A DNA stretch of 64,000 nucleotides from a virus. Made by a program: the position numbers and the translations under genes. Of the stretch, positions 41,118-49,166 are shown piece by piece. Below the pieces are notes generated by a model. It had not been told where the DNA came from, searched no databases, and worked only from the letters and a program-made list of their open reading frames with translations. Where the stretch lies: the IMG/VR virus record IMGVR_UViG_3300008050_007680, positions 1 to 64,000 of that record, one strand, 5' to 3'. Each line of letters opens with the position of its first letter. Positions within the stretch are counted from its first letter, which is position 1.

Positions 41118-41736
41118 TTTGTACATTTTTGATTTTGATGGTACAATTTTTGACACAAATAAGATCAAAAATGACGCTTTTGAGTGTGTTATAAAAGAAG
41201 TATGTCCACAAAGATACTTGCGCCGCTACATGAAGAAGTTAAATACATATAATGAAATGACTCGACGTATAAAATTTGATGTATTAGCTGATGTCATTGA
41301 ACCAGAATGTAGATATACTTTTGTAGAAAAATGCATTAAAAAATATGAAAGTATAATAAGCGAAAGTTTTATGAATGCAGAATTTATACCTGGCGCAGCC
41401 AATTTTTTGAAGAAAATAAAAGGAAAGCGGAAATTCATTGTGTCTGGAGGCAAAGAGTCTGAGATAGCTGCATTACTCAAGAAGCATAGTCTGCTTGGCG
41501 AGTTTGAAGCAATTTATGACGGCGAAAAATCGAAGTTTGATCATTTTTTTATGATTAAACACAAGTCTCCGGGCGCTAAAAGGTTATCAATCGGCGATTC
41601 TAAACTAGATTATTCATCATCTATTGATCACGTTAATAATTTTGTTTTTGTTCAATGTGCCTCTCAAGAAGAAAATACGTCATGGTTTAGAGATAATAAC
41701 GCAATTTTGATAAATGACTTTAGGGAACTGATATGA
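41104..41736 (+). CDS. HAD-superfamily phosphatase-like protein
   Basis: 210 residues. FDFDGTIFDTN (catalytic DxD), FIVSGGKESEIAALLKKHSLL (motif II Ser), then SPGAKRLSIGDSKLDYSSS (motif III Lys and motif IV acidic pair). It is a Cof/PGP-like HAD and could dephosphorylate the ulosonate-phosphate before activation, as KdsC does for Kdo-8-P. Overlaps the fusion gene by 14 bases. Confidence 0.78.
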   Translation: MLDYDLYIFDFDGTIFDTNKIKNDAFECVIKEVCPQRYLRRYMKKLNTYNEMTRRIKFDVLADVIEPECRYTFVEKCIKKYESIISESFMNAEFIPGAANFLKKIKGKRKFIVSGGKESEIAALLKKHSLLGEFEAIYDGEKSKFDHFFMIKHKSPGAKRLSIGDSKLDYSSSIDHVNNFVFVQCASQEENTSWFRDNNAILINDFRELI

Positions 41737-42493
41737 GAAGATACGAAATCGAGTCTGATCTACAGGTAGCTGGACAAGCAAAAAAGCATAGTCTTCCTAG
41801 GCGTCGTGCCATGACAAAAAAGCGTGCACCAAAGCGAGAAAAAGAGATTGACTTAATGATTTCGTCATTACCAAAGTTTGAATCTGTTTTATGCGTAGGG
41901 TGTAGAGATGATTCTGAGGTCCAGAGCTTTATTGATAGGGGCTTCGTTGCTTCTGGGCTTGACATTTCTAATAAATCACCTCTGATATTGCAAGGCGATG
42001 CTCATCTCTTGACAGACATTTACGAAGAAGACAGCTTTGATGTTATATATTGTGTCGATGCAATCGAGCATATGCATGATACAGAGCTTGTGTTGAAGAA
42101 CTTTAGGAAAGTTGCTAAGCTTGGTGTTTTTCTTGATCTGCCTGTGTATCCAGGATTGGCAGAGTTAGATGAAAATCATTGTTCGATCTTTCATCTAATG
42201 GACACAAATAACGCAAAAAGATTCGAAGATTCGAAGAGACGCCAGAATTCCTAAAAGACTTCAGCACTCTAGAACCATTTAAGTTGGTAAATTATGAATA
42301 TGATGCGGGTGCGCATCACACAACACATAGAGGTGTTGGATTATTTCAAATGATATTTTCATTTGAGGAGAAATTAATGACACGAAATATTAAGGCAAAG
42401 TTTGTATTGGGTGATAACCACCTTGACGTTTATGATGAAAAGCATGAAATGCTCGCAGAGGTTCTTAAAGAAATGAGTAAGGAGAAAAAGTAA
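41733..42493 (+). pseudogene. SAM methyltransferase broken by an 8-bp tandem duplication
   Basis: The first frame (from ATG 41733) encodes a class I methyltransferase: VLCVGCRDDSEVQSF (motif I region), ASGLDISNKSP, FDVIYCVDAIEHMHD (motif IV) and GVFLDLPVYPG. It shifts frame at a tandem ATTCGAAG pair (42221-42236), ends at a stop at 42252-42254, and the rest continues in another frame from about 42237 to 42493 (with FKLVNYEYDAGAHHTTHRG). Deleting one 8-bp unit restores one open frame through to 42493. Confidence 0.8.
42221..42236 (+). repeat. 8-bp tandem duplication causing a frameshift
   Basis: ATTCGAAG occurs twice head-to-tail at 42221-42228 and 42229-42236. It adds 8 bases, so the frame shifts by two. 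This is the likely cause of the break in the methyltransferase. Confidence 0.9.
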
Positions 42494-42494
42494 G

Positions 42495-42911
42495 ATGGTA
42501 AAATATTATTGGTCAAGTACCCCTGGGCAGTTTGTTAATAAACTGACAGGTATACGAACAGCACCAGTCAGTCCAGCTCGAGGACCAAGCTGGACTGGTA
42601 AACCAGAACACTGGTTATCAACATTACAAGAAATTATTTACGATGTACAGAGGCAACTCACTAAAAATTTTGCGCAGGGTACGATCTATGCTTCGCCAGC
42701 TGTTTTAAAGATTTTTAAGAACTGCAGTCAGTATACATCTGCTGGTTCTGGCCAGCTATCTACGGGGGTTATTGCTGGGAAGTTTTCATTCGATGATAGT
42801 AGTTTAGATGTATTGTGTTCTACTCAGAATGGAGCAATAGTCGAATTGAACGTAAATGATGAATTTGGAACACTGCAAACAGGCACAGTAGAAGTTTTAG
42901 ATTTAAAATAG
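42495..42911 (+). CDS. Hypothetical protein, weakly capsid-like
   Basis: 138 residues. IYASPAVLKIFKNC followed by TGVIAGKF and a strand-rich end recall the segment of T4 gp23-type capsid proteins that reads ASRNVV, then GVLGGKY. The length is far below a capsid protein, so it may be a small capsid or coat-like domain, or the likeness may be chance. It lies between the glycan operon and the RecB-like gene. Confidence 0.4.
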   Translation: MVKYYWSSTPGQFVNKLTGIRTAPVSPARGPSWTGKPEHWLSTLQEIIYDVQRQLTKNFAQGTIYASPAVLKIFKNCSQYTSAGSGQLSTGVIAGKFSFDDSSLDVLCSTQNGAIVELNVNDEFGTLQTGTVEVLDLK

Positions 42912-42956
42912 TGTAAGCATGAATTCATAAATCACTAAATTTAAACTTAAAACACA

Positions 42957-42986
42957 CGCTGACATATAATAATTTATATGTCAGCG
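42957..42986 (+). promoter_or_regulatory. 13-bp perfect inverted repeat containing a start codon
   Basis: CGCTGACATATAA and TTATATGTCAGCG are perfect inverted copies around a TAAT loop. The ATG at 42978 lies in the right arm; a TATAAT (42965-42970) lies in the left arm and loop. It could be an operator or, in RNA, a hairpin that hides the start codon. Confidence 0.6.
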
Positions 42987-43865
42987 ATTATTGATCCCAG
43001 TACAGGTTTACCAGTAGACTTTAAATCCACAGAGGTAGATTGGCCTACTGGTAAACCCCACGTCTCGTATTCTGAGCTCGCCAACTGGCTTGAGTGTAGT
43101 TGGAGGCACAAACTCTTATATATCGAAAAGCTTGGTACATTTTCAACTACACCCCATGTTGGGTTAGGGACTGCATGTCATAATGCAAATGAATATTTCA
43201 TCTCTAAAGGAACAATGAATAAACAGATAGCATTTGACTTTATTCGTAAAGACTGGAAAGATAATCATGAAGCATTTATGAATGGGCCCTTTCCTGATTG
43301 GTCTCCAGGGGGATATGGTAATGTAGATGATTGGCTCAAAAAAGCAGACAATATCCTTAACAGCATTCCAAAATTCCTAAATAAAGAATTTCCTGGTTGG
43401 GAGTGCTTTGGTGCTGAAGAAAGGTTATACGAACCCATCGAAGGATTACCTATATCATTGAAAGGTTTTATTGATGCAGTCTTTAAGGTCATGAAGAAGA
43501 ATGGTAAGGTAATTTACTGGATTATTGACTGGAAAACATGCGGTTGGGGATGGACACGTCATAAAAAGCAAGATTTTAAAGTACAGCTGCAATTGATTTT
43601 GTATAAGAGCTTTTGGGCAAAAAAGCATAATATTCCTCTAAAAGATATTAGGTGTGCTTTTGCTTTGCTTAAGAGAGATGCAAAGATAGGATCACCGGCA
43701 GTGCAATTAGTGCCAGTTTCAGTAGGTCCAAAAGCTGAAGCTAAAGGATTAAATATTATTAAGAATCATGCGAAGGCTGTTAAGAAAGGGTTCTTTTTGA
43801 AAAATAGGGATTCATGCAGGTTTTGTGATTTTGAAAATACGGAGCATTGCAAAAATAGCATGTGA
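42978..43865 (+). CDS. RecB/Cas4-like PD-(D/E)XK nuclease
   Basis: 295 residues. HVSYSELANWLECSWRHKL is the usual opening, LGTACHNANEYF follows, LKGFIDAVF gives the first Asp of the active site, WIIDWKT the (D/E)-x-K and VQLQLILY the Q-x-x-x-Y helix. A CRFCDF...CKNSM end with three Cys, plus the Cys in the opening, could hold an iron-sulfur cluster as in Cas4. Likely a DNA exonuclease for recombination or host DNA breakdown. Confidence 0.85.
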   Translation: MSAIIDPSTGLPVDFKSTEVDWPTGKPHVSYSELANWLECSWRHKLLYIEKLGTFSTTPHVGLGTACHNANEYFISKGTMNKQIAFDFIRKDWKDNHEAFMNGPFPDWSPGGYGNVDDWLKKADNILNSIPKFLNKEFPGWECFGAEERLYEPIEGLPISLKGFIDAVFKVMKKNGKVIYWIIDWKTCGWGWTRHKKQDFKVQLQLILYKSFWAKKHNIPLKDIRCAFALLKRDAKIGSPAVQLVPVSVGPKAEAKGLNIIKNHAKAVKKGFFLKNRDSCRFCDFENTEHCKNSM

Positions 43866-43882
43866 TATAATAGTTAGTATTA

Positions 43883-44560
43883 ATGTTATTACAAGAATTT
43901 ATTAGAGTATTTCTTAAAGAAGATGCCGCCGAACCAGAGTGGGAAAAGCATGCCTTAGGTCAAGAAAGGGGCACTGGTGAATTAGATGTACCATCAGAGA
44001 GAAGGGCATCACATCAGCTGGAGCGTTACGTAGATGGAGGCGGGGGCATATCAAAAGAGACAATAGCTTTAATACGTGATATGGCTGATGATTATCCTAA
44101 TGTTCTCAAGCCGGCACAAGAGTTTAAAACTGCATACCGAGTAATACTTATTACGAAATTGGAAGAATTAGAAAAGCTTAAGCTCCACGCCGGCCACCAA
44201 ACGTTTAACTATAAAGCAGGTGGCGGCGGCGGAATGTCACAAACGGAAGATGTTTCATCTTGGACTACATCATATAAAAAAATTGGTGATCTTGCAATGC
44301 TGCATAGCAATTTTCATTCGGAATACTATAATCCATCTGGGTATAAAGACGAAGATGAGTGGGATTACCCTGCTTGGGTGGTAGTGTTTTCTGCGCCAAT
44401 ACAAAATAACGGATTTTATTTAAATTGGAAAGAGGTTCCGATGCTATTCGATATTGGCCAAGATGAAGTATTATTATTCGGCGATGTTAGATGCACTGCA
44501 AATGTTACTCAAGTCGACAGCCAAAACGAGCTATATCAATTTAGTGATACATTTTGTTAA
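43883..44560 (+). CDS. ADP-ribosyltransferase-like protein
   Basis: 225 residues. The R-S-E layout of ADP-ribosyltransferases is suggested by YR at 85-86, SSWTTS at 125-130 and DEVLL at 194-198, with beta strands VVVFSAP between. Phage ARTs (Alt, ModA) modify host RNA polymerase and ribosomal proteins. The N-terminal LLQEFIRVFLKED is typical of phage-encoded short leader helices. The similarity is by pattern only. Its start codon follows a TATAAT and a TAATA-TATTA dyad with no Shine-Dalgarno. Confidence 0.42.
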   Translation: MLLQEFIRVFLKEDAAEPEWEKHALGQERGTGELDVPSERRASHQLERYVDGGGGISKETIALIRDMADDYPNVLKPAQEFKTAYRVILITKLEELEKLKLHAGHQTFNYKAGGGGGMSQTEDVSSWTTSYKKIGDLAMLHSNFHSEYYNPSGYKDEDEWDYPAWVVVFSAPIQNNGFYLNWKEVPMLFDIGQDEVLLFGDVRCTANVTQVDSQNELYQFSDTFC

Positions 44561-44579
44561 CTTTATGCTAATATGAACT

Positions 44580-45125
44580 ATGATATCAATTTGTTATTAC
44601 TGTGAAAAAGAACCTACTATCATAGATTTTGGATCAGGTAAACACATACTACCCTGCAGAGCATGTCACTCATCGCCCCCAATCCCAGAAGGATATTATA
44701 GACTTAACAGTGGAGAAGAAGTTCTTCCAGGTGATGAAAGATGGGATAATGAATCAGGCGAGACTGCTGAGTGGCGTGACATTGGGGCACATGATATGGC
44801 ATATACGGACTACAGGTGGTATGTCGATGATGATGAAATTATAATTCGCTTTGGAAGTAAACAACAAAACAAAGCAAGTTATAATCCTAACATGAATGAA
44901 TTTGAAAATGAGTCTAATGAAGATATAAGCAAGGTTGTTGTCGTAAAAGTTGACGTGTCATGTATAGCAACTGAGCTTATCACCGATTTCATGAAAGACT
45001 ACCAGGAAAGAATATTTTCGCAGGCTTTAAAAGACCTTGGGTACCTTTACATTTTTTTGCCTGTTAAAGTGCCTACGACAATAACGTTTATTGATCTTGA
45101 GACGATGGAATCTGCTACAGCTTAA
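44580..45125 (+). CDS. Hypothetical protein with N-terminal zinc ribbon
   Basis: 181 residues. CYYC near residue 5 and CRAC near residue 27 make a zinc-ribbon pair; the following segment with EGYYRLNSGEEVLPGDE resembles a small SH3-like domain seen in other phage proteins. The last 70 residues contain alternating strands and helices. No function assigned. Confidence 0.6.
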   Translation: MISICYYCEKEPTIIDFGSGKHILPCRACHSSPPIPEGYYRLNSGEEVLPGDERWDNESGETAEWRDIGAHDMAYTDYRWYVDDDEIIIRFGSKQQNKASYNPNMNEFENESNEDISKVVVVKVDVSCIATELITDFMKDYQERIFSQALKDLGYLYIFLPVKVPTTITFIDLETMESATA

Positions 45126-45167
45126 TTTAAATACAAGCACTACATATACAGTTATAATCAATAACAA

Positions 45168-46433
45168 ATGAACACTAGAAAAAAGAAAAAGGTTTTAGTG
45201 CTGTCGGACCACCCGTTATCTACCTCGGGCGTCGGCGTGCAATCTCGCTACCTGATCAATGGTCTTTTAGAAACTGGCGAATATTCATTTAGGTGTTTCG
45301 GCGCTGCTGTCAAACATTCAAATTATGACGTAGTAAAGGTAAGCGATGATTTTATTATCAAACCGATCGACGGCTTTGGTAATAGGGATATGCTTAGATT
45401 AGCTCTAGCGACTGAGAAGCCTGATGTATTATTCTTATTTACAGATCCTAGATTCTTTATTTGGGTCTGGGAGATGGAAGAAGAAATTCATCAAATTTGC
45501 CCAATAGCTTATTGGCATGTTTGGGATAACGGCCCATGGCCAGCGTATAATAAGGTACTGTATGAGTCTACCGACTTAGTAAATTGCCATTCACATTTGA
45601 CATATAATATGGTAAAAGAGCATTTCCCAAAAAAGACAAACTTTATACCACATGCTCTTCCGAAAGAGTTATTCAACGTATTACCCGCTGGCGTAATCAG
45701 GGAAAACAAGATTAACCTGTTGGGAAAGAAAAATGCTGATGCATTTACTGTATTATGGGTAAACAGGAACGCGAAGAGGAAGCGGCCAAATGATGTTTTA
45801 GTCTCATGGAAGCTTTTTCTTGATAAACTAGAGCTAAAGCATGGTCACAGGAATGCAACAATGGTGATGCATACCGACCCACTGGATGACCAAGGCTCAA
45901 ATTTGCTAAAGACGTCAGAGATGCTTGATATAAATGAAAGTGTGTTTTTTTCTAAAGAGAGACTATCTTTCGAGCAAATGAATATATTACATAATATATC
46001 TGACTGTTGTCTTAATATTTCATCTGCTGAAGGTTTTGGGCTATCTACATTGGAATCTATGCAATGTGGTAAGCCCATTATTGCTGTAAAAACAGGCGGT
46101 CTAACTAGGCAGGTTGTTGATTATCGAGATGATACTGAGAATGGTATTGCACTTGATGTAACTCAACGTTCTTTGGTCGGATCACAGATGGTTCCGTACA
46201 TTTACGAAGATTATTGCACAAATGAAGCTGTTTCTGACGCATTGCTAGAAATGTACGAAAAGGGCCCTGATGAGCGAGAACGCCTGGGCAAGAAAGCAAG
46301 AAAGTATGTACACTCAGAGTTTGATTTGAAGACGACGGTTTCTGACTGGCATAAAACACTTAGCGCAACAATCGATAAATGGGAAAATAACAGGGAAGAA
46401 ATTTACTCTCCATGGGAGCATAAGGTTTTATGA
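45168..46433 (+). CDS. Glycosyltransferase family 4
   Basis: 421 residues. LSDHPLSTSGVGVQSRYLI is the acceptor-domain Gly loop, WVNRNAKRKRPNDVL the domain boundary, and NISSAEGFGLSTLESMQCGKP the E-x7-E donor site. A TATAAT sits 9 bases before the ATG and no Shine-Dalgarno is visible. Pairs with the next GT4 gene by a 4-base overlap. Confidence 0.88.
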   Translation: MNTRKKKKVLVLSDHPLSTSGVGVQSRYLINGLLETGEYSFRCFGAAVKHSNYDVVKVSDDFIIKPIDGFGNRDMLRLALATEKPDVLFLFTDPRFFIWVWEMEEEIHQICPIAYWHVWDNGPWPAYNKVLYESTDLVNCHSHLTYNMVKEHFPKKTNFIPHALPKELFNVLPAGVIRENKINLLGKKNADAFTVLWVNRNAKRKRPNDVLVSWKLFLDKLELKHGHRNATMVMHTDPLDDQGSNLLKTSEMLDINESVFFSKERLSFEQMNILHNISDCCLNISSAEGFGLSTLESMQCGKPIIAVKTGGLTRQVVDYRDDTENGIALDVTQRSLVGSQMVPYIYEDYCTNEAVSDALLEMYEKGPDERERLGKKARKYVHSEFDLKTTVSDWHKTLSATIDKWENNREEIYSPWEHKVL

Positions 46434-47605
46434 AAAAAGTTATTCTAAGAGCACCAGTATTAAGCCAAAGTGGGTATGGCGTTCATTCTAGACAAATTGC
46501 TAGATGGCTTCTTGGTAGAGATGATGTAGAATTGTTTGTTGAACCTGTACAGTGGGGCGCGACACCATGGTATCTAGACAGTGACTTAAAAGATGGTCTC
46601 ATTGGTAAGTTGATGAAGAAAGCAAGCCCTGCAGAAAATGAGACGTATGATATGTCTGTGCAGGTACAACTTCCGAATGAGTGGAATTACAAGCTGGCGC
46701 GTGTTAATGTAGGCGTAACGGCTGCCGTCGAAACTGATGTTTGCAATCCAGCTTGGATAGACAGTGTTAATATGATGGATCACGTTATCGTACCATCAAG
46801 CTTTACGAAAGACGTTCTTGTAAAAACGTCGCAATCAACTGGCAAAGAAATCACAACACCCATACACGTAATTCCAGAGTCATTTATTGACAGCATTTTT
46901 GATGAAGACGCTAGCATTGACTTAGAACTAGATACAGATTTCAATTTTTTGTTGGTTGGTCAAACGACCGGTCAAAACGCTGATAACGATAGAAAAAGTA
47001 TATTTCATACGATCAAGTTGTTCTGCGAAGAATTTAAGGGAAACAAATCTGTCGGGCTTGTGTTAAAAACGAATAATGGGCGAGATACAAAAATTGATAG
47101 ACAGATTACGACGAACTTATTAAAAAGCGTACTACAGCAAGTAAGAACCGGTGAGTATCCTAAGGTACACTTGGTTCATGGGACATTAAATGATAAAGAG
47201 ATTGCAGGCCTGTACAGACACCCTAAAATGCATGCATTTTTGAGTATGACACGAGGGGAAGGTTTCGGTTTACCATTACTGGAGGCTGCAGCATCGGGTT
47301 TAACTGTCATCGCGACGAATTGGTCAGGCCACCTTGACTTTATGAATTTGGGTAAATTTATAAAGTTAGACTTCGAATTAAAAGAGATTCATCCATCAAG
47401 GGTAGATGGTAGGATTTTTGTAAATGGATCAAAATGGGCTGAAGTTAATCAGAAATCTGCTAAGCGCAAATTGAGAAAATTTAAAGAGAAGCCTGATGTA
47501 CCTTTTAAATGGGCAGAAGATTTGGCGGAAGATATCAAAGCCAAGTTCTCTTTCAGCGCTATCTCTAATTTATACGATGCATTTTTTGAAGAGAATATAC
47601 AATGA
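46430..47605 (+). CDS. Glycosyltransferase family 4
   Basis: 391 residues. LSQSGYGVHSRQIARWLL is the acceptor loop, LLVGQTTGQNADNDRKS starts the second domain, and SMTRGEGFGLPLLEAAASGL gives the E-x7-E donor site. It and the protein at 45168 share a similar opening (S-G-V/Y-G-V), so they may be distant duplicates. They are separated from the main glycan locus by about 3 kb of unrelated genes. Confidence 0.88.
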   Translation: MKKVILRAPVLSQSGYGVHSRQIARWLLGRDDVELFVEPVQWGATPWYLDSDLKDGLIGKLMKKASPAENETYDMSVQVQLPNEWNYKLARVNVGVTAAVETDVCNPAWIDSVNMMDHVIVPSSFTKDVLVKTSQSTGKEITTPIHVIPESFIDSIFDEDASIDLELDTDFNFLLVGQTTGQNADNDRKSIFHTIKLFCEEFKGNKSVGLVLKTNNGRDTKIDRQITTNLLKSVLQQVRTGEYPKVHLVHGTLNDKEIAGLYRHPKMHAFLSMTRGEGFGLPLLEAAASGLTVIATNWSGHLDFMNLGKFIKLDFELKEIHPSRVDGRIFVNGSKWAEVNQKSAKRKLRKFKEKPDVPFKWAEDLAEDIKAKFSFSAISNLYDAFFEENIQ

Positions 47606-47925
47606 CTGGTTGGATTGCATTCGGCGTAATTCTGGTGCTATTCCTAATCTCAGTTAGGTATAACTTCGTTTTTGCAAAAAGAATTTTTAAGTTTAATGAT
47701 GCTACAGAAGATGCATTAAGAATTTTAGATGATGTGTATAACTCAGTTTATGATGTTCTTGAGATGCCTGTAGCCGCCGATAGCGAAGAGATTAGATTTG
47801 TTGTCAAGCGTGTAGATGATGCGCACAGTGCAATATTGCAGGTCTCGAACATCATGGCTCATGCTGCCAATGATACTGTATCTGATGATCAGGATACAGG
47901 CCAGAATTCACCCGCCGACGCCTGA
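47602..47925 (+). CDS. Single-pass membrane protein, hypothetical
   Basis: 107 residues. One hydrophobic segment (about residues 2-19) anchors the protein; the rest is helical and acidic, ending in a Gln/Asp/Pro-rich tail. Overlaps the GT4 stop by 4 bases. It may tether the glycosyltransferase pair to the membrane (inference from position). Confidence 0.6.
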   Translation: MTGWIAFGVILVLFLISVRYNFVFAKRIFKFNDATEDALRILDDVYNSVYDVLEMPVAADSEEIRFVVKRVDDAHSAILQVSNIMAHAANDTVSDDQDTGQNSPADA

Positions 47926-47996
47926 TTATCTAATATTCTTAATCAATATATCCACCACACCTTTATTTCGGTGAAACAAGATGTATTTTATGAATA

Positions 47997-48755
47997 ATGA
48001 CAACTATTAAAAGAAGAAGAAAAATTTCTCGTCGAAAGTCCGGTAAGAAGCCGAATATGTATTTTCACGAAGGTACGGCGGCCGCGATTGATGCATATCA
48101 GGCAACGGATGACTTGAAAGAGCGACAAAAGCTATATAACACAGAAATATTACCTGCATTTAGTAAACTAGTAGAAAACTTGATTTTTATTCATGGGTTT
48201 AGAGGGCTTCATGATACATACGAAGATTTAAAGAATGATTGCGTATCATTTCTATACGAGGCTATCTGTAAATTTGACGCTAGTAGAGGCTCCAAGCCCT
48301 TTTCATACTTTAACGTGGTAGCGAAAAACTGGTTAATTATTAGATCAAAACAGCGGATGAAGAGTATAAAGAGGAATATAAGCATCGACGATCGCGATCA
48401 TGTTGGCCGAAGAGACTCAGAAACAATTGAAAACTTTCAAGTTATTCCAGCACAGGATGAGCAAATGCTCGAGTGGGAATTTTTAAAAAATATCAACTGT
48501 ATGCTTAAAGAAATATCTAATCGTATTACAAACGAGAATGAAATTAAGTGTATGAATGCAATTGTGCATATTTTTGATGTTGTAAGTGATCATAACGGAA
48601 CCCCCGGCAGTGATATAATGTTAAATAAACGAGCAGTCTTTAGATACATAAGGGATATATCAGGACTAACGCCTAAACAGCTTACTACCGTCATAGCGTC
48701 TTTAAAAAAACACTATCGTGAATTAAAACATAATCCAGAATTTGGCATATTTTGA
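47997..48755 (+). CDS. T4 gp55-like late sigma factor
   Basis: 252 residues. A basic N-terminus leads to KLVENLIFIHGF, DLKNDCVSFLYEAICKFDASRG and PFSYFNVVAKNWLI, which is the region-2-like core shared by gp55 of T4 and cyanophages. The C-terminal half, with a GLTPKQLTTVIASLKK segment, is the extended part of the family. It would direct RNA polymerase to late promoters; candidates are the TTAATATAA or TATAAATA elements listed here. Confidence 0.82.
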   Translation: MTTIKRRRKISRRKSGKKPNMYFHEGTAAAIDAYQATDDLKERQKLYNTEILPAFSKLVENLIFIHGFRGLHDTYEDLKNDCVSFLYEAICKFDASRGSKPFSYFNVVAKNWLIIRSKQRMKSIKRNISIDDRDHVGRRDSETIENFQVIPAQDEQMLEWEFLKNINCMLKEISNRITNENEIKCMNAIVHIFDVVSDHNGTPGSDIMLNKRAVFRYIRDISGLTPKQLTTVIASLKKHYRELKHNPEFGIF

Positions 48756-48775
48756 ATAACGGAGTAATTATCTAA

Positions 48776-49165
48776 ATGGACAATGAAAAAGATATATCAA
48801 AGGGTGTCGTCGCAACTTTAGACAGCGCCCAGTCTGATGTTGAAGAATTTAATGATTTAATTTCAAAAATTAGTTACGTCAGGCCTGAAGTTAGAAAATT
48901 GTGGCAAGAAACTTATCGCAACGCCGTTGAAGATAGAGTAAACGCTTCTTTATTATTTCTCGATCTATATAAATTTGTTGCTAATAGTAGGGAGGGCCAC
49001 TTAAATTATGGTGATAAGATTACAAGATATCTAGAAAAGATGTCGAAAGCAAATGAGCAATTGTTAAAAATATCTGAGATGGCTAACGCTGCTAAGCCCG
49101 AAGACGAAGAAATAGACGCAGACGATCTATACGAGACGATTGCAAACGAAAATGACATAACATAA
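48776..49165 (+). CDS. Hypothetical protein near the late sigma gene
   Basis: 129 residues, helical, acidic at both ends. A GGAG site lies 10 bases upstream. It could be a gp33-like co-activator because of its place beside the gp55-like gene, or a small tail protein because the spike gene follows by 1 base. No motif decides this. Confidence 0.55.
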   Translation: MDNEKDISKGVVATLDSAQSDVEEFNDLISKISYVRPEVRKLWQETYRNAVEDRVNASLLFLDLYKFVANSREGHLNYGDKITRYLEKMSKANEQLLKISEMANAAKPEDEEIDADDLYETIANENDIT

Positions 49166-49166
49166 T

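Noticed and set aside
42221-42236. Programmed ribosomal frameshifting in the methyltransferase
   Set aside because: There is no slippery heptamer; a simple 8-bp tandem duplication explains the shift fully.
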